From Prauserella salsuginis (lineage in GTDB: Bacteria > Actinomycetota > Actinomycetes > Mycobacteriales > Pseudonocardiaceae), in NCBI RefSeq assembly GCF_024648885.1, contig NZ_JANBBF010000011.1, positions 372,001 through 436,000 of the forward strand: a DNA stretch of 64,000 nt, read 5' to 3'. A program made the translations under genes and the position numbers. This document shows positions 26,241 to 34,862 of the stretch, piece by piece; positions within the stretch are counted from its first letter, which is position 1, and each line of letters opens with the position of its first letter. Under the pieces are notes generated by a model, which worked only from the letters and a program-made list of their open reading frames with translations, was not told the origin of the DNA and made no database searches.

Positions 26241-26364
26241 CAGATTTGTAGGAAAACACAAAATCAGCCGGTTGTGGGGCCGCGCTTTCATGTGTGCGCG
26301 CCGTTGCCGCGGACCGGGCCGGGCTGTCTACTGACAGAAGCAACCCGAGACCTGGAGCGAGACC
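26241..26364. promoter_or_regulatory. pucR-xdh divergent control region with two inverted repeats
   Basis: Two palindromic elements are visible. TTTGT-N8-ACAAA (26245-26262) lies in a strikingly AT-rich patch directly at the pucR start. CTGTC-TACT-GACAG (26324-26337) lies 27 bp before the xdh FAD gene and may overlap its -10. Either could be a PucR site; the first would suit autoregulation. GGAG at about 26355 is the xdh ribosome site. Confidence 0.45.
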
Positions 26365-27231
26365 GTGGAATTCGTCCGACCGGACAGCCTGCAGGAGGCG
26401 CTCGCCACGAAGGCGGAGCGTCCGGGGGCCGTGCCCATCGCAGGCGGCACCGACGTGATGGTCGAACTCAACTACGACCACCGGCGCCCCGAGGCGCTGC
26501 TGGACCTGACGCGGATCGCCGAGCTCGCCACCTGGTCCGCGTCCGGCGGGTACGTCCGACTGGGGGCGGGCGTGCCCTACACCCGACTGATCGACGAACT
26601 CGGTGACACGCTCCCCGGCCTGGCGATGGCATCCCGCACCGTGGGGTCGCCGCAGATCCGCAACCGCGGCACCGTCGGCGGCAACCTGGGCGCCGCCTCG
26701 CCCGCGGGCGACACGCACCCCGTACTGCTCGCCGTCGGCGCGGAGATAGAACTCGCCTCGGCTCGCGGCGTGCGGCGGATTCCGGCGACCGACTTCTACA
26801 CAGGCGTCAAGCGCAGCGTCCTTGAACCCGACGAGCTGATCACCGCCGTGCTCCTGCCTGTGGCGGGAACGGCCGCGGAGCAGTTCAGCAAGATCGGGAC
26901 GCGCAACGCCATGGTGATCGCGGTGTGCTCGCTGGGCCTCGTCCTCCGCGACGGCCGCGCCGGTGTCGCCATCGGATCGGCCGCGCCCACCCCGCGCCGG
27001 GTGTCGGGAGCCGAGGAGTTCCTCGCCGCCGAACTGCCGTGGGACGACGACGCGCCGCTGCCGGACTCGCTGAAGCGGCGGTTCGCCGAGCTCGTGGCCG
27101 CGGCCACGGAACCGATCGACGACGTCCGGGGTACCGCCGACTACCGCACCCACGCCCTCGGCGTCCTCGCGCGACGGACGCTGACCTGGGCCTGGGACGA
27201 CTACCGAGGGAGCGTGCGAGCATGCGCCTGA
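26365..27231 (+). CDS. Xanthine dehydrogenase FAD-binding subunit
   Basis: The medium (FAD) subunit of a molybdenum hydroxylase, 288 residues. FAD-binding signatures are IAGGTDVMVEL near residue 26 and the TVGGNLGAASPAGDTHPVLLA block near 110-130. The C-terminal CO-dehydrogenase-type domain follows. First gene of a tight four-gene operon; it overlaps the iron-sulfur subunit by 10 bp. With the genes at 27222 and 29014 it forms a heterotrimer that oxidises hypoxanthine and xanthine to urate. Starts GTG. Confidence 0.92.
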   Translation: MEFVRPDSLQEALATKAERPGAVPIAGGTDVMVELNYDHRRPEALLDLTRIAELATWSASGGYVRLGAGVPYTRLIDELGDTLPGLAMASRTVGSPQIRNRGTVGGNLGAASPAGDTHPVLLAVGAEIELASARGVRRIPATDFYTGVKRSVLEPDELITAVLLPVAGTAAEQFSKIGTRNAMVIAVCSLGLVLRDGRAGVAIGSAAPTPRRVSGAEEFLAAELPWDDDAPLPDSLKRRFAELVAAATEPIDDVRGTADYRTHALGVLARRTLTWAWDDYRGSVRACA

Positions 27232-27683
27232 ATCTGACCGTCAACGGCGAGCGGCGCCGAGCCGACGACGTGTGGGAAGGCGAGAGCCTGCTGTACGTGC
27301 TGCGGGAGCGGCTCGGCCTCCCGGGGTCGAAGAACGCCTGCGAACAGGGCGAGTGCGGCTCCTGCACGGTGTATCTGGACGAGGTGCCCGCGTGCGCCTG
27401 CCTCGTCGCCGCGGGGCAGGCCGAGGGCAGGGAGGTTCGTACCGTCGAAGGGCTCGCCGACGGCGACACGCTCGATCCCGTCCAGCAGTCGTTCGTGGAG
27501 TGCGGCGCCGTCCAGTGCGGATTCTGCACGCCGGGACTGGTCGTCGCCGCGCACGACCTGCTGCGCCGCGAACCGGATCCGAGTGACGAGGAGATCCGCG
27601 AGGCCCTGGCGGGGAACCTGTGCCGCTGCACGGGTTACGAGAAGATCCTCGACGCGGTGCGCTCGGCGGCGAGTGCGCGATGA
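27222..27683 (+). CDS. Xanthine dehydrogenase iron-sulfur subunit (2 x 2Fe-2S)
   Basis: A 153-residue small subunit with a plant-ferredoxin cluster (C40, C45, C48, C60) and a second helical-domain cluster (C99, C102, C134, C136; motifs CGFCTPG and NLCRCTGY). It passes electrons from molybdenum to FAD. The ATG at 27222 lies inside the last codons of the FAD gene, and its own stop overlaps the next start (ATGA), showing strict translational coupling across the operon. Confidence 0.95.
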   Translation: MRLNLTVNGERRRADDVWEGESLLYVLRERLGLPGSKNACEQGECGSCTVYLDEVPACACLVAAGQAEGREVRTVEGLADGDTLDPVQQSFVECGAVQCGFCTPGLVVAAHDLLRREPDPSDEEIREALAGNLCRCTGYEKILDAVRSAASAR

Positions 27684-29017
27684 TGATCATCGAGAACGCG
27701 GCGGTCGCGACCGTCGACGCCCAGGGGACCGAGTACCGCAACGGCCACGTCGTCGTCGACGGCGAGGTCCTCGTCGCCGTCGGGGACGGCCCCGCGCCCG
27801 CGCGGTACACCGGAACCCGGGTCGACGCCTCCGGGCGTCTCGTCACCCCAGGGCTGATCAACACCCACCACCACCTGTACCAGTGGGCCACGCGCGGCTA
27901 CGCCGCCGATTCGACACTGTTCCAGTGGCTCGTCGAGCTGTATCCGGTGTGGGGCGGCCTCGACGCCGAGATCACCCACGCCGCCGCGTCCGCCGGACTG
28001 GCGCGCCTCGCGCTCACCGGCTGCACCACGGTCGCCGACCACCACTACGTCTTTCCGCGCGAGGGCGGCGACCAGCTGGCCGCCCTGGTGTCCGCGGTGG
28101 ACCGGGTCGGTGTGCGCGGCCACCTCGTGCGTGGCTCGATGGACCGCGGGCAGTCTCACGGCGGACTGCCGCCGGATCACCTCGTCGAAGATCTCGATGC
28201 CGCCCTCGCGGGCACGGAAGCGGCCATCGACGCCCACCACGACCCGGCGCCCGACGCGCGGGTGCGCATCGCCGTGGGCCCGTGCTCGCCGTTCACCGTC
28301 ACCGAGCGGCTCATGATCGATGCCGCGGACCTCGCGCGGCGCAAGGGCGTCCGGCTGCACACGCACCTGGCCGAAACGCTCGACGAGGAGCGGCAGTGCC
28401 TCGCCGAGTTCGGGTGCACGCCCGCCGAGTACGCCGACAAACTCGGCTGGCTCGGCGACGACGTGTGGCTGGCCCACACCGTGCACCTCGCCGACGACGC
28501 GGTCCGCCGCATGGGCGCCACCGGAACGGGAGCCGCGCACTGCCCGACCTCGAACGGCAGGCTCGGCACGGGCATCGCCCCGGCGCGGGCGCTGCTCGAC
28601 GCGGGCGCACCCGTCGGCCTCGGTGTCGACGGTGCCGCGTCCAACGAATCCGGCGGCCTGGGGGAGGAACTGCACCAGGCCCTGCTGCAGGCCCGGCAGC
28701 AGGGCGGTCCCGAGGCGCTGACGACCCGGCAGGCGCTGTGGATGGGCACGATGGGCGGGGCACGCTGCCTCGGCCGCGAGGGGGAGATCGGTTCGCTCGA
28801 ACCCGGCAAGTTGGCCGACCTGGCCGTGTGGGATCTCGGCGGACTGCGTTACGCCGGTATCGACGACCCGGTCGCCGCGCTCGTCCTCGGCGCGACACCC
28901 GATGTGAGCATGCTGCTGGTCGGCGGCGAGACCGTCGTCGCCGACGGGCGGCTGGCCACCACCGACGAGGAGGCAGTGACCGCGGAACTCCGCACCGCGA
29001 GCAGGAGGATGCGATGA
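27680..29017 (+). CDS. Amidohydrolase, 8-oxoguanine deaminase-like
   Basis: A 445-residue metal-dependent hydrolase of the Trz/AtzA-8-oxoguanine deaminase group. The metal site begins NTHHHLYQ (61-68), continues VRLHTHLAET and ends GLGVDGAASNESG. The segment TTVADHHYVFPREG is typical of 8-oxoguanine deaminases rather than guanine deaminase GuaD. The product of 8-oxoguanine deamination is urate, which feeds the uricase pathway. It is fused by ATGA overlaps on both sides into the xanthine dehydrogenase operon. Guanine deamination to xanthine is the main alternative. Confidence 0.8.
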   Translation: MMIIENAAVATVDAQGTEYRNGHVVVDGEVLVAVGDGPAPARYTGTRVDASGRLVTPGLINTHHHLYQWATRGYAADSTLFQWLVELYPVWGGLDAEITHAAASAGLARLALTGCTTVADHHYVFPREGGDQLAALVSAVDRVGVRGHLVRGSMDRGQSHGGLPPDHLVEDLDAALAGTEAAIDAHHDPAPDARVRIAVGPCSPFTVTERLMIDAADLARRKGVRLHTHLAETLDEERQCLAEFGCTPAEYADKLGWLGDDVWLAHTVHLADDAVRRMGATGTGAAHCPTSNGRLGTGIAPARALLDAGAPVGLGVDGAASNESGGLGEELHQALLQARQQGGPEALTTRQALWMGTMGGARCLGREGEIGSLEPGKLADLAVWDLGGLRYAGIDDPVAALVLGATPDVSMLLVGGETVVADGRLATTDEEAVTAELRTASRRMR

Positions 29018-31311
29018 CGTCGACGACCGGCGGCCGCACCGCAGCCACGACCGTGAACGGGGTAGGCACCAGCCCGGCCCGCCCGGACGGCACCAGGAAG
29101 GTGCGGGGCGAGTTCGCCTACTCGTCCGACCTGTGGCACGAGGACATGCTGTGGGGCGCGACGCTGCGCAGTCCGTATCCGCACGCGCGCGTCACCGGCG
29201 TCGACATCGCCGCCGCCGTCGCCGTGCCCGGCGTGTACGCCGTGCTGACCCACGACGACGTGCCCGGCCTGAACCGCTACGGCCTCGAACACCCGGACCA
29301 GCCCGTGCTCGCCGACGACGTGGTGCGCTACCGCGGTGAACCCGTCGCCGTCGTGGCCGCCGACCACCCGGAGACCGCGCAGCGGGCGGTGAAACTCATC
29401 GACGTCACCTACGACGTGCTCGACCCGGTGACCGACGCCGAGGAGGCGGTGCGCGGCGACGTTGCGGCGGTGCACCCGGGCGGGAACGTGGTGCGGCACG
29501 CGGCGATCCGGCGGGGCGAGCAGGCCTCGCAGGCCGACGTCGTCGTCACCGGACGCTACGAGGTCGGCATGCAGGACCAGGCGTTCCTCGGCCCCGAGTC
29601 CGGTCTGGCCGTGCCCGACGGCAGCGGCGGCGTGGACCTGTACGTGGCGACCCAGTGGCTGCACGTCGACCAGCAGCAGATCGTCGCCGCGCTCGGCGTG
29701 TCGCCGGAGCAGGTGCGGCTGACGCTGGCCGGTGTCGGTGGTGCGTTCGGCGGGCGTGAGGACCTGTCGATGCAGATCCACGCCAGCCTGCTCGCGCTGT
29801 ACACCGGCAACCCGGTGAAGATGGTCTACAACCGTGAGGAGTCGTTCTACGGCCACGTTCATCGGCACCCCGCGACGATGTACTACGAGCATGGTGCCAC
29901 CCGCGACGGCAGGCTCGTCTATGTCACCGCCCGGATCTACCTCGACGGCGGCGCCTACGCCTCGTCGACGGGTGCCGTGGTGGGCAATGCCGCGACCCTC
30001 GGCGTCGGCCCCTACGACGTGCCGAACGTGCGCATCGACTGCTGGGGCACGTACACCAACAATCCGCCGTGCGGGGCGATGCGGGGATTCGGCGCGGTGC
30101 AGGCGGCGTTCGGCTACGAGTCGCAGATGGACAAACTCGCCGCCGCGTGCGGGCTCTCGCCCACCGAGGTCCGGCGCCGCAACGCCATGTGCGAGGGCAC
30201 CGTCATGCCCACCGGGCAGACCGTCGACTCGGCCGCACCGGTGGCCGAGCTGCTGGACCGACTCGACGCCATGCCCCTTCCCTCCGGTCCCTCACGGGAC
30301 GCGGGCGTGGCCGATCTGCGCAGCCTTCCCGGCGGCGTGTCCAACACGACTCACGGTGAGGGCGTCGTGCGCGGCGTCGGCTACGCCGTCGGCATCAAGA
30401 ACATCTGCTTCTCCGAGGGATTCGACGACTACTCGACCGCCCGCGTGCGATTGGCCGCCGTCGGCGGCGAACCCGCCGTGACGGTGCAGACCGCGGCCGC
30501 GGAGGTCGGCCAGGGGCTGGTGACGATCCTCCAGCAAATCGTCCGCACCGAGCTGGGCGTCGACCAGGTGACGATCCTGCCGGCCGGCACCTCGATCGGC
30601 AGCGCAGGCTCGACGTCGGCGTCCCGGCAGTCCTACATGACCGGTGGCGCCGTGCGGGCGGCGGCGCTGAAGGTACGCGGAGCGCTGTTGTCCCATGCCG
30701 CGACGACACTGTCCCGCACCGCCGCTGAGCTGCACCTCGACGGCGGCAAGCTCGCCTCCGCGGCGGACGGCGTGCTCGCCGACCTCGTCGACGTGCTCGG
30801 CGAGGCGGAGTTCGATGAGACCGTTGAATGGCGGCACCGGCCCACCGAAGCGCTCGACCCCGAGACCGGCCAGGGCAACGCGCACGTCCAGTACGGGTTC
30901 GCCGCCCACCGCGCCGTCGTCGACGTCGACGTCGAGCTCGGCCTCGTCAAGGTGGTGTCGCTGGACTGCGTGCAGGACGTCGGCAAGGCGCTCAACCCCC
31001 AGGCCGTCGTCGGCCAGATCCAGGGCGGCTCCGCCCAGGGGCTCGGCCTGGCGCTGATGGAGGAGATCCGGACCGACGGCGGCGTGATCCGCAACCCGTC
31101 GTTCACCGACTACCTCATCCCGACGGTGCTCGACATGCCGCCGATGAACATCGAGGTGCTCGAACTGGCCGACCCGCACGCCCCCTACGGCCTGCGCGGC
31201 GTCGGCGAACCTCCCACGATCTCGTCCACCCCGGCCATCGTCGCGGCCATCCGCGCCGCGACCGGCAAGGAACTGCTCCGAGTCCCGGTGCGCCCCGACC
31301 ACCTCATCTGA
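29014..31311 (+). CDS. Xanthine dehydrogenase molybdenum-binding subunit
   Basis: The large catalytic subunit (765 residues), carrying the molybdopterin. The catalytic Glu is E732 in GLRGVGEPPTIS; other conserved parts are GGAFGGREDLS, CGAMRGFGAVQ and AEVGQGLVTIL. The ATG at 29014, with GGAGG at 29004-29008, overlaps the previous stop as ATGA. An in-frame open stretch runs far upstream but is antisense-like noise over the deaminase. XdhC-type maturation and molybdenum cofactor genes are not in the window. Confidence 0.94.
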   Translation: MTSTTGGRTAATTVNGVGTSPARPDGTRKVRGEFAYSSDLWHEDMLWGATLRSPYPHARVTGVDIAAAVAVPGVYAVLTHDDVPGLNRYGLEHPDQPVLADDVVRYRGEPVAVVAADHPETAQRAVKLIDVTYDVLDPVTDAEEAVRGDVAAVHPGGNVVRHAAIRRGEQASQADVVVTGRYEVGMQDQAFLGPESGLAVPDGSGGVDLYVATQWLHVDQQQIVAALGVSPEQVRLTLAGVGGAFGGREDLSMQIHASLLALYTGNPVKMVYNREESFYGHVHRHPATMYYEHGATRDGRLVYVTARIYLDGGAYASSTGAVVGNAATLGVGPYDVPNVRIDCWGTYTNNPPCGAMRGFGAVQAAFGYESQMDKLAAACGLSPTEVRRRNAMCEGTVMPTGQTVDSAAPVAELLDRLDAMPLPSGPSRDAGVADLRSLPGGVSNTTHGEGVVRGVGYAVGIKNICFSEGFDDYSTARVRLAAVGGEPAVTVQTAAAEVGQGLVTILQQIVRTELGVDQVTILPAGTSIGSAGSTSASRQSYMTGGAVRAAALKVRGALLSHAATTLSRTAAELHLDGGKLASAADGVLADLVDVLGEAEFDETVEWRHRPTEALDPETGQGNAHVQYGFAAHRAVVDVDVELGLVKVVSLDCVQDVGKALNPQAVVGQIQGGSAQGLGLALMEEIRTDGGVIRNPSFTDYLIPTVLDMPPMNIEVLELADPHAPYGLRGVGEPPTISSTPAIVAAIRAATGKELLRVPVRPDHLI

Positions 31312-31361
31312 GATCGCGGATCCGCGTTCCCGGCCTCGGACCGTCCCCGGAGCCGCGCAGG

Positions 31362-31445
31362 CCCGTGTTGCAACTTCCGGGGCCCGTGTTGCGTTTTCCA
31401 GGGGCCGTGTTGTGCGTTGCGGGGTTCGTATTGCGGATTCCGGGG
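31362..31445. repeat. Four-unit CCCGTGTTGC...TTCCGGGG tandem repeat, second array
   Basis: Four 21-22 bp units (31362-31382, 31383-31403, 31404-31424, 31425-31445) of the same family as the array at 19871. Two inverted partial copies (CCGCAACACGGC and ACAACACGGCG) follow at about 31487-31518. The array fills the gap between the converging xdh operon and permease gene. Confidence 0.85.
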
Positions 31446-31575
31446 CGGCGCCACCCCGCCGACTGGGAACCATCGGCACACGAGTCCGCAACACGGCCGC
31501 CTGGATCGACAACACGGCGCCGTTGAAACCCGCCGGTGTCGTGCTCCCGGTGGCGATCGGGCACGCGGGAAACGG

Positions 31576-32955
31576 TCAGCTGCCGGACGACTCCGTCGGG
31601 TTCGGATCCGTCGAGCTCGTGCTTGCCGTGCCCGTGGGTTCCGTGTCCGTGGATTCCGGGTCCGCGGCGGACCGCCGTACACGGTCGCCGAACACGAGGT
31701 TGAGCACCACGGCGGCGAGACAGCCCGCGCTGATCCCGGAGTCGAGCACGGTGCGCAGCGCGGACGGGAACCCGGCGTAGAACTCGGGTGCCGCGATCGG
31801 GATGAGCCCGATTCCGAGCGCCGCGGCGACGATCGTGACGTTGGCGGGCCGTTCGAACGATGCCTTCGCCAGCGTCCGCAGGCCCGACACGGCGACGCTG
31901 CCGAACAGCACGAGCCCGGCACCGCCGAGCACGGGCTGCGGCACGAGGGCCACGATCCCTCCGGTCACCGGGAACATGCCCAGCAACACGAGAATCAGTC
32001 CGCTCGCCGCCACCACGTACCGGCTCACCATGCGCGTCAGCGCGACGAGTCCGACGTTCTGCGCGAAGGCCGTGCAGGCGAAGCCGCCGAACACGGTCGC
32101 CACGGCGGTGCCGAACCCGTCGGCGCGCAACCCGTCCGCCAGCGTGCGCTCCGAGGTGGGCCGGTCGACGATCTCGCCGAGTGCCAACATGTCCGCGGTG
32201 CTCTCGGCCATGATCACCAGCGCCACGATCGCCATCGAGACGATCGCCGCGATGTCGAACACCGGCGTGCCGAAGTGGAACGGTGTGACGATCCCGAAGG
32301 CGGGCGCCTCCGCGAGTGTCGACGTGTCGACCTCGCCCAGTGGCCAGGCGACGAGCGTGCCCAGCACCAGGCCCAGCAGCAGCGCGATCCGGCTCCAGAA
32401 GCCCGACAGGAACCGGTTGAACGCGAGAACCGCCACGAGCGTGATGCCCGCCAGCAGGAGGTTCGTCCCGCTCGCCGATTCCTCCTGCTGCGCGATCCAG
32501 CCGACCGCCACCGGCAGCAGCGACACCCCGATGAGCGTGATGACGGTGCCCGTGACGATCGGCGGGAAGAACCGGGTGAGCCGGGAGAAGAACGGTGCCG
32601 CCAGCACGATCAGCGCACCCGCGACGATCGTCGAACCGTAGACGACGCCGAGCGAGGCCTGCTGTCCGTGCTGTTCCACGATGGCCAGCACGGGCGCGAC
32701 CGCCGCGAACGTCACGCCGTTCACCAGCGGAAGCCGGGCGCCGAACCGCCACACGCCGAGGGTCTGCAGGAGCGTGGCCAGGCCGGCGGTCAGCAGGCTT
32801 GCGCTGATCAGCAGGCTCAGCTGGCCGGGGGAGAGGCCCACCGCCCCGCCGATGATCAGCGGCGGGGCGACGACGCCCGCGTACATGGCTGCGACGTGCT
32901 GCAGGCCTCCGGCGATCAGTTGTGGCAGCGGCGGTTTCGTGTCGACGGGATGCAC
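31576..32955 (-). CDS. Xanthine/uracil permease (NCS2 family)
   Basis: A 459-residue nucleobase:cation symporter-2 protein with about 12-14 membrane helices. Family motifs include LQHVAAMYAGVVAPPLIIG near the start and VALVIMAESTADMLALG, which holds the substrate-site acidic residue. Last gene of the uraD-hiuH-uricase-permease operon; it probably imports xanthine, uric acid or another oxopurine. The GTG at 32955 follows GGAGGGG; a TTG 15 bp upstream is in frame but lies within that ribosome site. The C-terminal 35 residues are Thr/Ser/Pro-rich, hydrophilic and non-conserved. Confidence 0.93.
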   Translation of the reverse strand: MHPVDTKPPLPQLIAGGLQHVAAMYAGVVAPPLIIGGAVGLSPGQLSLLISASLLTAGLATLLQTLGVWRFGARLPLVNGVTFAAVAPVLAIVEQHGQQASLGVVYGSTIVAGALIVLAAPFFSRLTRFFPPIVTGTVITLIGVSLLPVAVGWIAQQEESASGTNLLLAGITLVAVLAFNRFLSGFWSRIALLLGLVLGTLVAWPLGEVDTSTLAEAPAFGIVTPFHFGTPVFDIAAIVSMAIVALVIMAESTADMLALGEIVDRPTSERTLADGLRADGFGTAVATVFGGFACTAFAQNVGLVALTRMVSRYVVAASGLILVLLGMFPVTGGIVALVPQPVLGGAGLVLFGSVAVSGLRTLAKASFERPANVTIVAAALGIGLIPIAAPEFYAGFPSALRTVLDSGISAGCLAAVVLNLVFGDRVRRSAADPESTDTEPTGTASTSSTDPNPTESSGS

Positions 32956-33066
32956 GCAGAACCCCTCCAAAGTGGTCGGTGGCTGCCTGGCGACGGTGAC
33001 GGACGGCGGTACCGGTCGGCGGGGTGCGGTCTCGGCCGGTCGCGGCCGTGGAACCCGGTCGGTGAC

Positions 33067-33963
33067 TCAGAACTCGGGCAACGAGTACCAGGCGAGCCCG
33101 GCCGCGTCGGCGGGTTCGTCGTCCCGGAGCACGGTGCCCTCGATGAGGCCGTACGGGCGGTCGGCGGCGTGGAACACCTCGTTCTCGTTGGACAGCCCGA
33201 ACGGGCTCAGGTCCACGAGGAAATGGTGCTTGTTCGGCATGGCCAACCGGATCTCGGCGACCTCGGGCCGTGCCTCGAGTACGGCTTCGCCCATCGCGTA
33301 CAGGGTCTGCTGCAGCGACAGGCTGTGTTTGGTGGCGAACGTTTCGAGCAGCGTGCGGCGGATCTCGTCGAACGACAGGGTCCAGTCGATACCGCTCGTG
33401 GCGGAATAGCGCCAGCGTGCCGTGACGGCCGTCGCAAGAATCCGGTCGTCGGTCTCGGCGAGCGTGGTGTATTCGTCGCGCGGGAATCCGTGGAACTCCG
33501 ACCCGGTGGATTTCAGCACCGTCAGGCCGGTCAGGCCGGACACGACCCAGGCCTTGCCGTCCTGCAGCGTCACCGCCGTGGTGCGCTCCTCGCCCCCGGG
33601 GCGGCTGAACGCGTGATCGTGTGGTGTTCCGCCCACGTCGATGCGGTTCCACGCGTGTTCGGAGATCAGTATGCGGGCGCCCGTGATGTGTTCGAACGAA
33701 CCGGTGAAATGCTCGGCGAGCCGCAGTGCGAAGTCCTCGACCTCGCCGACCCCGCCGGCGGCGAAGGCGTAGACGGTGTTCTTCTGCGTGTCGGTGGCCA
33801 CGACGTCGGCGTTGTCGCCCGTCAGGTGCGTGCGCTCGAGTTGGCCGCGCAGGGACGTCGACACCGTGAGGTCCTTGAGGTGGTGCACCGGCCCCTCGCG
33901 GTCGACGGTGACGAGCCTGACCTCGGCCTTGCCGTACTGGTTGGGCCCCAGCGTGATGCCCAT
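33067..33963 (-). CDS. Urate oxidase (uricase)
   Basis: Cofactor-free enzyme that turns urate into 5-hydroxyisourate and H2O2. Its 298 residues have the two-domain T-fold: catalytic Lys12 (YGKAEVRL), the THLTGDNADVVATDTQKNT block with the partner Thr, and NKHHFLVDLSPFGL in the second half. GGGAG lies 9 bp before the ATG. It begins 5 bp after hiuH. No peroxisome-type signal or secretion signal is present, so it acts in the cytoplasm. Confidence 0.96.
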   Translation of the reverse strand: MGITLGPNQYGKAEVRLVTVDREGPVHHLKDLTVSTSLRGQLERTHLTGDNADVVATDTQKNTVYAFAAGGVGEVEDFALRLAEHFTGSFEHITGARILISEHAWNRIDVGGTPHDHAFSRPGGEERTTAVTLQDGKAWVVSGLTGLTVLKSTGSEFHGFPRDEYTTLAETDDRILATAVTARWRYSATSGIDWTLSFDEIRRTLLETFATKHSLSLQQTLYAMGEAVLEARPEVAEIRLAMPNKHHFLVDLSPFGLSNENEVFHAADRPYGLIEGTVLRDDEPADAAGLAWYSLPEF

Positions 33964-33968
33964 GTGGA

Positions 33969-34292
33969 TCAGCTCCCTCGGTAGGTGGAGTAGGCGAACG
34001 GGCTCAACAGCACGGGTACGTGGTGGTGCGCGGCCGGATCGGTGATGCGGAAGGCGACGGTCACCTCGGGCAGGAAGCAGCCCTCGCCCAAATAGGACTC
34101 GGTGTCGAACACGAGCCGGTACACACCTGCTGGCAGGGTGTCGGGTCCGAGGTCGCGGACGCGGCCGTCGTCGTCGGTGGTGGCGGCCGCGATGGTCGAC
34201 CAGTCGTCGTCGCGGGCGTCCAGGCGCACGGGAACGCCCGCGGCGGGCCGTCCGCGCCCGGTGTCGAGGACGTGCGTGGTCACGAGGCTCAT
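33969..34292 (-). CDS. 5-Hydroxyisourate hydrolase
   Basis: Transthyretin-like protein of 107 residues that hydrolyses HIU to OHCU. The two family signatures are intact: THVLDTGRGRPA at the start (His7) and the terminal YRGS. Arg near residue 46 completes the usual site. The ATG overlaps the uraD stop (ATGA), and uricase follows 5 bp later, so the three successive enzymes are translated as a coupled set. A longer frame upstream is spurious. Confidence 0.96.
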   Translation of the reverse strand: MSLVTTHVLDTGRGRPAAGVPVRLDARDDDWSTIAAATTDDDGRVRDLGPDTLPAGVYRLVFDTESYLGEGCFLPEVTVAFRITDPAAHHHVPVLLSPFAYSTYRGS

Positions 34293-34762
34293 GCGGTCAC
34301 CGCTTTCTCCAGGCGCAGCAGCGCGATCTCGACCAGTTCTTCGCCCGCGATGCGCAGCTCGGTGTCTGGGTCGTTGCCGAGCCGTGAGCGGAGGTTCGCG
34401 AGCAGTTCGGCGCCGCTGCGGCCGCTCGCGCACACCAGGAACACGTGCCCGAACCGCTTCTCGTACTCGACGTTGGCGGCGCGGAACCGCTCGGCGTCCG
34501 CATCGTCCACACCGGACTGTTCGGCGTGCGACGTGCCCGCGGCCGGTTTCTCGCCGATGCGCGGATGGGCCGCCATCGCGGCGTGGATCTCCGCCGGTTC
34601 GAGCGTGATGCGGGCATGGGCCAGCAGCGCGCCGACGTCGGCGTACGGGCGGCCCGCCAGCAGGCGGTCGGCCCACCGGTCGACGTCGAGGCATCCGGTC
34701 AGCAGTGGCCGGACGCGGTCGGGATCGGCCGAGTTGAACTCGGCCAGCCGCAGGTGGCTCAT
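34289..34762 (-). CDS. uraD: OHCU decarboxylase
   Basis: 2-oxo-4-hydroxy-4-carboxy-5-ureidoimidazoline decarboxylase, 157 residues, giving S-allantoin. The catalytic His is H66 in AAHPRIGEKP; the acid segment EYEKRFGHVFLVCASG is also conserved. A TTG at 34771 is in frame, but the promoter predicted just upstream places the transcript start at or next to the ATG at 34762, making this a leaderless message. First gene of the uricolytic operon. Confidence 0.93.
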   Translation of the reverse strand: MSHLRLAEFNSADPDRVRPLLTGCLDVDRWADRLLAGRPYADVGALLAHARITLEPAEIHAAMAAHPRIGEKPAAGTSHAEQSGVDDADAERFRAANVEYEKRFGHVFLVCASGRSGAELLANLRSRLGNDPDTELRIAGEELVEIALLRLEKAVTA

Positions 34763-34809
34763 CCGTTGCAACGTAAGCGAGCCCCATCAGTGCGTCAACA
34801 TTTTGTTGA
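34763..34809 (-). promoter_or_regulatory. uraD promoter with overlapping palindromic operator
   Basis: On the minus strand, TTGACG (34793-34798) and TACGTT (34770-34775) are spaced by 17 bp, a good sigma-70-type promoter. Only 7 nt separate the -10 from the uraD ATG, so the RNA would be leaderless. The palindrome TCAACA-TTT-TGTTGA (34795-34809) overlaps the -35 and is well placed for a repressor. Confidence 0.65.
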
Positions 34810-34862
34810 AATCCGTGCGCACGCGGGGCGCAAGCGAATGCGCGTGAGCGCGTCCCTGGGGA

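Noticed and set aside
27583-29013. In-frame N-terminal extension of the XDH large subunit to 27583
   Set aside because: It overlaps the deaminase entirely and reads as Arg-rich noise; ATG 29014 has a good ribosome site and matches the family start.
19871-31445. Possible CRISPR arrays
   Set aside because: Repeats are directly adjacent with no unique spacers, and no cas gene is present.
31417-33984. 855-residue open frame opposite the permease and uricase genes
   Set aside because: Arg/Gly/His-rich shadow of real genes; translation also runs through the tandem repeat.
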